Shown: piece by piece, positions 48,294-60,200 of the stretch | Position numbering within the stretch: position 1 is the first letter of the stretch | Layout of the letters: each line of letters starts with the position of its first letter | Assembly (NCBI RefSeq): GCF_041146795.1 | Contig: NC_135167.1 | Coordinates: 8,352,954 to 8,416,953 of the forward strand | Length of the DNA: 64,000 nucleotides | Reading direction: 5' to 3' | From: Maylandia zebra | Lineage: Eukaryota; Chordata; Actinopteri; Cichliformes; Cichlidae | The notes under the pieces: generated by a model | The model's database searches: none | The model's input: the letters and a program-made list of their open reading frames with translations, nothing else | What the model was told of the DNA's origin: nothing | Made by a program: the position numbers and the translations under genes

Positions 48294-48422
48294 TCAAACA
48301 ACTGGACTGAAAGGTTTTGTGGAGTCAGCCATAAAAGCTTCAATCTCCTCAACTGTACGAGGTACACAAGTCATCAGCTCTATGCCGTCTGCTGTGACCG
48401 CGATGTCATCTTCAATGCGAAC
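48294..48422 (-). CDS. pepd: pepd exon 15 (last exon, stop codon)
   Basis: 129 bp, acceptor TTCTGTAG; stop TGA at 48294-48296. Encodes [40 protein letters not shown] and VV. The Glu of RIEDD is the fifth metal ligand. None of the other copies retains this exon. Confidence 0.95.
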   Translation of the reverse strand, partial: VRIEDDIAVTADGIELMTCVPRTVEEIEAFMADSTKPFSPVV

Positions 48423-51209
48423 CTACAGAAAGAAGGAACAAAGTGGTTAGTGACACATGAAAATAGTCAAAAGCAGGAGGCATTCAAAGATTTGAAATGA
48501 GCTGGACCAGTTACTGAAAGTTTTTTAAATATACATTTTCATTTGCTGATTATTTTGTAGGAATACCCTAGTTTAAGACTCAAACTATCAATTTGAAATG
48601 TATTTTAGGTTGATCTGAGCTACTATACTACTTTCTTTGGAGGAATACATCCTCACATTTATTTTGCTGATTTCTCAGGATTTGTCATTAAATGGCCGTG
48701 ACAGAAAATCTGTTACTCTAACATTAATTAGCCTAAACATATTTGTGATATTACTTTTCAGTTAATAGACTTTATAAATACTTGTATGACAATCTAGGTT
48801 CTATTGTGACTTTGAACTGATCAAAAATATGACACAATACCTAAAATACCATAACATTCAATAGATCTTGCAGTGTTTAATTTACATATAAAAAGTCAAA
48901 GATGGTGGGACAAGAAAAAGCACACTCTACAGACACAATTTTAGAGATAGCAGCACCTTAAATTTTAAACTGGCTGACATTTTCATGCTTAAAGTGACAT
49001 TATTCAATCTTTATAGCTTTTTGCTTCAAAGTTGTACATTTGGCCTTTAGCAAATCATGAAAGAATACCAATCCTGTCAGACTGTAAACCAAGCAGAAGC
49101 TGAATTAATTTCAGTATCAGTTGGCCCTTTGTTCTGTTACCACCCTGGTCTAACATAAACAACAAAAAGAACTGTGCAAGCATACTAACCCCTCCGAAGC
49201 CACGGAAGCGAGCCAGCACTTGGTTGTTGATGAAGCAGCTCTGGGCAGGGTTAGCCAGGGCCTGGTTCAGCAGGTGGTTGATGAAGTATATGCCAGGCTC
49301 CACGGTAAGAACCATCCGTTCCTGCACCAGGCGGCCCATCCTAAGACTCTTCAATCCAGGCTCGTCAATTCGCTCGATACCCTATACAGCAGTTGACAGT
49401 AGTATTATTTAATTATTTAAATAAATGTACTTTTAAAATATGTGCAAAACTGACTAAATTGAGGTTTATCCAACTACTGTATCTGATACCATAAATAAAT
49501 GCTATTATATTTTTTGTCAGTTTGCTCATCAAAGTCAAAATATTTCAGGGTTTTTCATGCAAGACTTTATGTAAAAATCATCAAAATGCTTTTTACTCAA
49601 ACAAGAAGAAGAGACAGATAAGAGCCATATAACATGGAAGTTTATTAATTCATCATTTTTATATTTTCCTGTCACACTTACCAAAGTCAGTTAACAGCAT
49701 TGTCATGTATCCACACACTGAGCACTGCATTCAGTGATTCCCACCCCCTCAAAGTTTAATTCTCATACTGTTGCTGTCAGCAGGGGAACATTCAGTAGTT
49801 CTACTGGAAATGCTGAGGGTTAACCAACTTCTCTATTTACATGTCAAAACTGAATATCACTACAAATTCCTCCACCACAGCGTGAAACTATCTGTGCTCA
49901 AAGTTCAGATGACATTTCATCTTCCCCTCGCTCCTGTCCTCATCCTGAACTTGTTCCTTGCAGCCTGGCCTAATTTAGTTCCTCTCTCACTTCTGCACCA
50001 ATGGTCTCTTTATTACTGAGGACACATCAATATTCCAGTAACAGAAATATTTTCGTCCTCTACTGTCTTCAGACTATTACTGTCACAGAAATAACTGCTG
50101 ACTAGTTGTTGTGTTGTGTGAAATTGCAGAACACAAGAGTTCTGTTCTCACCTCAGGGTAACCTCCTACATCGTGCACATCAATACCCAGCAAATGTCCA
50201 AGGCCATGGGGCATGAATACAGAGCCCAGGTGGACCTTCATCATGTCCTCCACGCTGCCAATTAGGATGCCAATCTTTACAAGTTCTTCCAGGTGAACCC
50301 TGTCAGCCACACGGTGCATGTCAGTCCACTTCACACCTTTAAAACAAGCATTTTTGTCAATGAACAACAAAGCAGTTAAAAATTTAACTATGCGTGTTAT
50401 TTTAAAAGATTATTAATTTTTTAGGGACTGTAATTCACAAGGATATTATTTTCAAAGCTCCAATTGTAATGAATACTAAAGAATACTTTTGTAACTACCT
50501 AAAACACTACACGTGTAACCAGTTAAAAGACTTTACAGACAAGTATCCTCATGGTGATCAGTTATGATTTGTGCTTAAGAAAAACAGATTTCTATATCTG
50601 TAACATATTAATTAGTTTTTAACCCCTATGCTGCTATGTTTCAATAAGAACAGCAGATTCAGTTTTCTTGACATTTGCTCACTTTAATTTTAGTTCGGTA
50701 AAATAATATAACCTGGTCTGAGGGCAGCCATCACCGCACGTGAGGCTTTCAGGACGGCTTCGTAGATGGCCCTTTGGTCTGGAGTGAACTTGCCATTAGC
50801 TGGGAAGGAGCAGGTGATGTCCGAGGAGTAGCAATAGTACTCTCCACCCATATCAAAGAGACTGCAGGAGACAAAACAAATAAAAATGATTAGAGAATTA
50901 TTAAAGAATTTATTTCCAACATGTTTTATGTTTGTGTCCCACATGCTTTTCGATAAAAAGAGATGCACAGAGATGGCAAAGTCACTAAAGGTCACAAGAA
51001 CAGTAACCTTGATGGCATTTGCGATGGTATTTGACAAAAACTGCATGCTGGGAAATGGCTCATTTAGGAGAATCTGTACACATTTATACCTTGTAAAGCA
51101 CTTTGTGATCTTTTATCTAGAAATGTGCTATATAAATAAAATTTTACTTACTTACTTACATTCTGAATTAAGATCCAGAAGAATGAGGTGGTTGTAGTCC
51201 CCCCCACTC

Positions 51210-51247
<38 letters not shown>

Positions 51248-54200
51248 ACAACCCATCGGTACTCACCACATATCTCCATCTGCGATTGTCTTGTCATTAG
51301 GAGCGCCAGCATGACCATAATGGAGAACAGAGGAATTATTGCCACTGGTGGGAATAAACAATGCACCAGTCACAAAACATAAATAACATTATTCTTCAAA
51401 GCAGAGAATACTTTAAAGCATCAAATGGATTCCAGTCTCTTGTTTTAAACCCCTAGTTTTAACAGGAAAAACGCTTTCATCTACAGGCCACTAATCTTTA
51501 CAATGTTCATGATGCATGGCCTTTAACCCAAAAGGCCAGAACATGATTAACAGCATTTCAAAATCTTTCATCCATAATGATGCTGCTCGCTCACAGCTAA
51601 AGGGGGGATGTTAATACAGTTTTTTTTAATGAGCATAGTTTATTCTGGCCAACAAATCACCAGGGATACAGAAGAGATGCATGGAGCCTGCTCAACTGTG
51701 TCATATACCCTTGAAGGTACTGCAGGAGCATAGTTTCCTCCAATGTATCGCAATTTTGTCGAAAATTGAAGTATTTTCTTTCCCCCTAGGAGCGCTCAAC
51801 TTAATAGAGGAACAGAGTATTTGGTGCTCTAATGCCTAGGGCTATGGTGTCAGGGTCAACTGCTCGATTGTATGATCAGTATGCTACGATTGCCGGTATT
51901 AAACTCTAAAGGAAAAAAGCACTACAGCAATGGTTTTCTTTCATTCATTTTTGGCACCAGGAAGAACAGACTCAATTTGATTTCTAATACCAGAAATAAA
52001 ACAGGTAATGAATTGTCAATGCTCACGTTCCACAAATACAGGTGTAAGAGGTGTGGCGCATTCCTCCTTTAGTATAGCAGTAGTGCTGGAAAAGACTGCA
52101 AAGATAGAAGGAAAAAAAAAAATCTAATTACCTGACAGGCTTCCTCTGCCCTTTTCCTGACTCTATGCTTTTTAAGAATTCATTCAGCACTCATTCTTTA
52201 ATCATCACATGGCCAAACACATCAAACAGCTTTATGACTCTCGACAGCATTGCAGACCTGTGTAGGATGTTAAACTATTCCTCTTAAATGGCCAGCACAA
52301 ATGAGCATGATGGAAAGCTACTAAGACACCAAGGGTAGTGAATACTCAGACATGAAGAAAGTAAACTGAAATATTTATACTATTACATATTTCTTGTGTT
52401 AAGCACCCATATTTTGAGTACCTCAAAACTACAACCAAGCACTGAATCTGAATTTTAATCCTATACTATGTTTGTATACCAGAAGCATGCAGTGAAGCAA
52501 TATGCACACTTTCCAGTTACCGAGTAACCAGTCATTACGTTACACATCATTATTAACAAGGCCTTCAGATTTCCTACTACACTGGAGCTAATAATTCTAA
52601 GCAAGCAAAGAGGTGTGACATTTCTGTTTGTTCCATCTGTGTCACCAGGGTGTAATCTAAACTGATTTATTCATTCATCATCACCTGCTGCTAATTTTAC
52701 ACATCAAAAGTTTAACTAATCCAATTATAATATATAACAAACCAATTACATATCGTCAAACATAGTAAATGCATCAGCATAACATCTACCCAAATTAGTG
52801 TGGACTAAGTCCACTTGCTCAAAAATTCATTGTCATGTAAGTAAGCAAGCATAAGTAAAGTCTAAGGAATGCAGTGTGCTTCCATGTCTTGTCACCAAAC
52901 ACAAGTTTTTACGTCTTCATAATAATAAAAAAAAAAAAAAACTCGACCTCTCCATTTCATATTCTTTCTTTCCGGGTTTCACATGCTTCATGATCTATGC
53001 AAAAAAGAAAAACAATATATGAGATTAGCAAGTTTGAAATCTATTTTCTAAATCCTTTTTAAATTAAATTCAAATTCCATCCTCCCTTAAAATGATCTTC
53101 AATGTCCACAGAGTGCAAGTTAAGCTTTTTTTAAACTTATTAATGTATTTTTTTGTACCTGACTGCACTGTGGCAGAAATATTTTGAATCTCTGCTGGAG
53201 GTGTGTTGGTTCCAGTTCTATCAAACTATGAAACAAATGTCCATGATCTCGTGCCATGGTTTTATCTTCCCACAATAAACCGTGAATTTAAACACAGAAA
53301 AAGCTGACTGTGTGTGATACACATGGCAGGGAAATAAAGAAACAGATGGATCTTTTCATTGCAGTAGCTAACTGCAGGGACATTACTGGATTCTAGCCAA
53401 GCTTTGTGGTGAAATAAACATTTTAACTGAGCATCAGTTTAACTATTTTTGATAAAGTGGTTAAACATTTCTGCTGGTGTAAACAACCAGTGTGTAAACA
53501 CAGCATGAGTAATGGAGGCTGAAAATCACTTTGTAATGTGCACTACGAAGGGATATGCTAAGTAATTAGGTGCTCATATTGTTTATTCTAGTTAAGCATT
53601 TGGAGCTGCTAGAGCATGTTAGTGTGCTTAAAGTTGTTATATTTAAAGATTATATGGATAAAGAATCAACTGGAAGTGCATCATAATTAATTAGTTTACT
53701 TTTAGCTCAATGTATAACCAAATGTGCTAATTTCTAATGCTGCTCTTCTTCTTTATAACACATTTAATAAATGTTCTTTACACAGTTTATGTGCAAAATA
53801 CTGTATTTTGTAGAGCTGCAGTGAAGTACTACATAAAGGCATAAGGTTTTTATAAGTATGAGAGATGCTTATTAGGGAGCTTCTCTTTTTTAAACAGCAA
53901 ACACGCAACACTTATTGTGAGTGACTTTAAAGGACAGATAAAATTGTGAGGTTAACTGCTGCTCAGCCCCTGAAGAGGTTATTTATGTTGATAGAGTCAA
54001 ATCCTGTGCAGATGTAAAGTATTGCTTTAATGTTACAGCTTATTGGTCAAATGCTACCACAGTTAACTGCTCGCCTCCAAGCTACTGGAGGAAGTTAAAA
54101 TCGATAGTGTTTAAACAGTTTAATGTCTTAGAGGATCCTGAGATCTTTACACCTTTGGGGGAGTTTTAAAATGTAATAAGCTTTTTGATAGTTTGCGTGT

Positions 54201-57200
54201 TTAATTCCATGCTCTGATTTTTTTTCCTTCCTTTTCCTTTCGTTCCATAAATATACTACTTTCAGTTTTTAAAAATCGCCTGTTTAACTGAGAGCTAACT
54301 TACCATTTTGTGGGCTTCACTGGAAACTCTGTTGGTGTAGCGCAAGACCTCCAGCTCCATATCAGTCTTAACGACACGGCTGCAAACAGAGAAGGAGTAA
54401 CCAGCTGTCTCTCAGACTAAGAAAATCACATTACACATTACAGTGGATCTACAGCCATATAGTACACAGAATATAGGCCTCAGACTAAAAGAAAACTGGT
54501 GTATTTTTCTTTAACCTGTACTTTATTTTCCAAATAAGCAAACGTCCTTATTTTTATTTGAGGTAAATAGAAATTAGCTGCAATCTCAAAACTTGTAGAG
54601 ACAATCAATTTTAACTAGTTTGGTACCACCAGTAAGAGCGGTAGTAGCAATGCTATCAATTTGCCCAGGGGGATTTTAATGGCAGCTATTTCGTGGACGA
54701 TTCTTGTAATATGCAAACTCAAAACTGGACTGATTCCATTCATTAATGTCATTATTAAGATGAGCAAGGACAGAAAGTTTGAAAAAGTACCCATATTTAG
54801 TGCAACATCTGTACTCTAGTGGCTGAAATAGTCATTTCTAATATACATTGCTAACATAGCAACAAGTGTAAGAATCACGTGTCGAGAAGCTTTTAGGTAA
54901 TTTTAAGGTAAGTTGTATATAAATGAGATCTGTCATTTTTTGTTATTACAGTTGATGCTTTATAAGCTACTGTTGCAGAGCTACCTATAATATTTATGTC
55001 TACAATGTGAGTCTTTCACTTGAATTAAAACTTTGCTTGCTAATTTATACCATGCTGTTCTCATGTTTTGTGTGTACCTAAGATGGCTTAGTAATGAAAT
55101 GAAATAAAGATTTCTATACAAATAATCCACATAAATAATCCAATGCACTTGTAACAAACAGTAACAGTAATTAAAAGGGGAAAAAAAGAGCTGTAGTGAG
55201 ACGAGTGTGCAGAGGGTTCAATCAAGCCCTGCTTCCCATGAGGTGTGCCTGAAAAGCATTCCTCCTCATTTTAGAAAATGTCAATTCATCTGGAGGGTGC
55301 AAGCTCTAATGCCAAGGACAACCAGGCAAGCACGAAGTCCATTACATCCACACAATCTCACTTCTCAATTGAGAGGGGGAAAAAAGAAAGAAAAAGAAAC
55401 AACCACAAGAAAAACCCCCGTTTCTGATAGCAGACACACAATTACCTCACTGGGCAGCTGTAATTGCCAAGATTTGCGAGAATCTGACTGAACAAACTCT
55501 TAGGCAAAAAGTGCTTTTTCTCAAGTGGACTTTTTCAGTGACAAATTTTAATTACTTACCAGTCCACAATGACAGGGTGTAAAAGAGTGTTGTTCACTTG
55601 GAAGCTAATCCAAGAAAGAAAAGCAAAAAGAAAAGAAATTAAATGAATATGAAGCAAATGGTTACATTTCTTTTGAAACAAGTACTTGAGCCTTTTTAAA
55701 AAGTATCTGGGGTTAGAGTAGGATGATAAAAATAGCAAATATATGCAGTTAAAAGAACAAAGACCAGTGCCAAGGACAATGCTATTATTAATCAATGAAT
55801 AACAAGAAAATTTGTTTAATTGAATTATATTTGAAATTAGGTTAATCAGCAACAATAAGTATATGTAAGAGTTTTCTGCATTCTTAGTGAAAAACAGAAA
55901 AAACCCATCCACAAACAAAGTATAATTATGTTAATGCAAATTGAAGCCAATTAAACATACCGACTAATTCCATCAAAGGAGGCCTCACGGCAAGTGCTCC
56001 CACTATCTGTATTCTGTCCTCGCTGCAGAAAAAATATAAAACAGGCAAACAAGTGATCACATCACCACCGTGTGAATATAAATGTTTATACAGCTTAGTA
56101 AATATTTTCTGGTATCTAGGAGTTCATCCATTTTTAAAAGGTAACCTTTTTCAAAAACAGATTTGGTGCTACTATATAAGAGCTTAATTAAACAATTCTT
56201 TTATTTTTCATACAACTGAGGTGGGAGCCAACATAAAGCAGGGTACAGAGGGGTGATTAGGGTGAGGATGATTCAGCAAAATACTCCCATACCAGCAATA
56301 TTCAATACTACTTAACAGAAGCTTAGCATTAGCTGTAATTGGGCAAGAATGAGTGAGACATACCAGTGTGAGGAGAACTGCTGGTTTTAGGTTGGACAGG
56401 ACATTGGCTATCTACAGGAATGCAGACAAAAACTAATTAGACATATCATAGCATGGCAGAAATAACAAGCACAAGTTTTCCTTTGCTTTCAGGTGGCAGA
56501 ATAAAGGTGACTTTGGCAGGAACCATCCTGCCTCTGTGGCTTCTCCAGCAGGACGTAAGAACAATAAAGCCTTGGATCACTGACCTGAAAGAGCTGCTTA
56601 ATAAAAAGAAAAAAAGCCTTCAGGTCTGGGGACAGGGAAGAACTGAGAAGCATGTAGCACGACCTAAGGGTGAAGCTGAGGAAACACAAAGACTCCTACG
56701 GGAGTAAAATAAAGACAATCACTGGGTTTAAAGTGACAGACAGACAACCAGTGGGCAGCCTGGAGAGAGCAAATGAGCTAAACGATGTCTTCAACAGGTT
56801 TGGTTCACAGCCCTTTGCTGTCTCCTCCACACAAACTCTGGTCTCCACTCACCCTCGCTCCCCTTCTTCTCCCCAAGTGAACTCTATGGATCAGAGTTCC
56901 TAAGGCAGCTCAAATGATGTGTGCACCAAAATGCTCTACAGTGCTAGAGGAGCAGCATCAGAGCCGGAGACACCAATAAACTCAATAAACTAATTAGGAA
57001 GTCTGGCTCTATGACTGGCTGGAAAACTGGTCACACAATCTGCTATCCATCACAGATAATCCTGACCATCCTCTGCACCACTTACTGGGCAGGCAATACA
57101 ACATATCTACCTGTCAGAAAAGTTTCTGCCAAATAATAATAATATCCTTAATACAACTAAAATTCCTAAATTATTCACTCCATTGTCTTAAAACACGCTT

Positions 57201-60200
57201 TATCTTCAAAACCTACAATCTAGATTCTAGCAGCTCAAATTTTAGAAACTGGAATAAGACATAGTTTGAAAGGACACTCACATGAATAGTGTCTGAACAG
57301 TTTTAATGGCAATGTGAGGAAATCATTCTCATTCTCAACTGTAAATTTAAAACATGAAAACATTTACCCTGTATATAGTGATGATGCATAGAGGATCTGC
57401 TCATGGTTAAAAATGCATCTATTATTTAAAAGTTAAAAAATATTGAAACAGAACACAACAGAATCATAAAAATGCCAGATACTATTAAAACACAAATTCA
57501 ACAATTTAAAGGTGATTTGTGTGCATTTAAAGTAGGGTAGTGCAATGAAAAGTGTGTGTGTGCATCAATACCTCCCATGTCTGAGTGCTGCCTAAAATAT
57601 TCATGACCTGATTTGGATAAGAAAGAAATATTGTTCTCTTTTTGGTTCTTCTGTAGGCAGCATTGCCATCTGAATGCTGAACACCACCAACTGCTTTTTT
57701 GTCTTTCTAGATGTCAGCCTTGGGTATTTGTAGGTAGTCGTGCAGTTTATTATTTTTTTCTAATTTTACCTACTGTGTTAAGCTGGTGTTGATTCATGGA
57801 AAACTTGGCAGATGACTTGCATCTTAACCTGTGACTAATTAGGATATCTAACGCCTCAAGCAGGTGCAGAGATGTTAAAATACCTGAAATATCATCTGAA
57901 GTATGAATCATCACTTGGACAAAATGTAAACATGGAAATTACTGTATAATTATGTGATCGTTTAAATGCCAACCTCTTAGCATTTTCTGGCTAGTGAACA
58001 CTCTTATATTGTACTCTGCATATATTTTATGATTTGTTAACATGAACACCTCCAGAATAGCTCTGGTGCTGTCAATCCACCAGTACAGCTCCCCTGGGAA
58101 TCTGCTGTCAACACTGATAAACATAACCATTTTTCTACTCTCTCAAAACATGCAATTACAAAGAGCCTTAACTTAAGTGCATTCCTCACACTGGGCTGTT
58201 AAATGAAGCAAACAGAAGTGCAGGTTACAAATTTAAATAATAAAATTCAAAATGAAGCCCCCCTAAGAGTATGGGTGGTTTGGCTCTTTCTCAGTTATGC
58301 ATTCTAATGAACTGTTGTACCAAATGGATTATCAGTGTAATGCTCCATGTGCTTTGGGGGAGCCAAAAGCACTGTCCACATTTTCTCAACAAGGTTAAGG
58401 ACTATCCTCTGAGATTTTACACCGTCTCACACAAATAACTTTAGTTCTATCGTCCTATTATATGCAAATACAAACATGTCTCAGAAATCATTTCAAACCT
58501 TTCCATAAATATTCTATTATAATTTCAATAACTAACTATAAATCAAATAAGACCTGCACTAAAAATGTATTTGGCACATATCTTGTAGAAGGTTGTCAAT
58601 AGGGGTTTAGCCAAGATGTGCAACTAGCATAGTGACGATTCTTCTTTAAAAAAAAATATATATCTGTTTTAAAACACATAGCACAATTTCACAAGTTACC
58701 CTTTCTTACTTGTAGCACAGAGCAAGAGATGGCTTACATCAGCAGTATTCTCACTACTGAAAATACTGTTTAATTTAGGCTCAGATGGTGCCTGGGTAGC
58801 ATGCAGGAGGCAGGATGCATAAAGGCCACCTGCTACTTGTGAATACACCTGTCTATTACCTGCGCTTTTCACACATCAGTATAATTATATGTCACACTGA
58901 CTTTGTACCAGGGAGCTGAAAGGTTAGACTGTTTAATCAAAGTCCTTCTAAAAGCAAGGCTCGCTATTCATCTTGAAATGGCTCTAGGCACTTATGTGGC
59001 CAGTAATTTTGAAGCATTATGTAAATTAACTTTAATTCTAATAGTTGTCAGGGTATGTATAAAATCACCAGTAAAATCTGATCAAATGTTCTTAAAGGGT
59101 TTAGTGCTATTGCCCCAGCATAAGGTTTCAGTTTTTTCTTCCCCTGGGAAGTTACACGTGTATCGCTGCCTTTGGTCTCACAGAATTCTTCAATAAATTT
59201 GAATTCAAGATTCTTTGACTTTTCTCACTTGTAACCGTTTCTAATTTCATGAGTGAGCCAACTGCACCTTTGCTGGGTAATGACTATAAAAGCTCAGAGC
59301 TGCAACGTATGCGAGGAAAACGGCACTAATGTCCTTTGATCCTGGTCATGGCTTTATCAATTAACATTAAAGATCAGCTACCATACAGAAAAACAGATCA
59401 CACCAGAGAGGCTGGGCTGTAAAGACCAACACTGACAGACTTACGTCACAGGTGTGGTGCACCTCATCAACAGCATACTTCTCCTTGAAGTGCTCTTTGG
59501 GAAAGATCCTGTCAATAAACGAAAAACATAAAACTGATGAACAAGTGCACTAGACAAACCATACACATAAAATCAGACGAATTTTCAAAGGCTTGTCTCT
59601 TAAAACATTACTGATGGGCTATGTTACAACACACTAGCAGAAGTGCAGTATTGAGGACAGAGTTCAGAGAGGAAAGAAACTGAGCAGAACCTAGAACATT
59701 AATTGCTGATCACGTTACTTTTGAGTGAATTTTTTTTCTTAAAGAGTCATATGACAAAAGATGCTTTTAGGTTTCTAGATTAGGGAAGTGAGCATGACCA
59801 TGTGAGATGGTCAGTATCGGTTATGGTGTCCAGAGTTTTCAATGATCGTCTTATACACAACCAAACAATACTATGGATAAATAAATAAATCTAGTTTAAC
59901 TGAACAATTTATTCTGTAGTGAGTGAGTGATCTTGATATTATAGGGCAGCACTGCTATAGTCCAAATCACTAAGACTGAGGAGGTCTATGTATTTATAAA
60001 ATGATTATATATTATATTGCATTTGACAATAAATATAATACACAATTAAATACACAAGGTTTAAAAGCTGATAACATAACTGTCAGCCCTTCCTTGAAGG
60101 TATAGCTCACTGCTATGGACTAGCGGATGCTGATGTTGGCCTTGTACACTGCTCTTTGAGGATTAGTGTGACTCACTCTCCCATCCAAGTAGCATAGCTC

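Noticed and set aside
55207..55491. Frame similar to one at 29802-30032
   Set aside because: The similarity comes from the tandem duplication of intron 7; there is no sign of coding selection.
57939..58130. Minus-strand frame over the identical 119 bp block
   Set aside because: No splice acceptor/donor pair and no match to prolidase; an element or conversion tract fits better.
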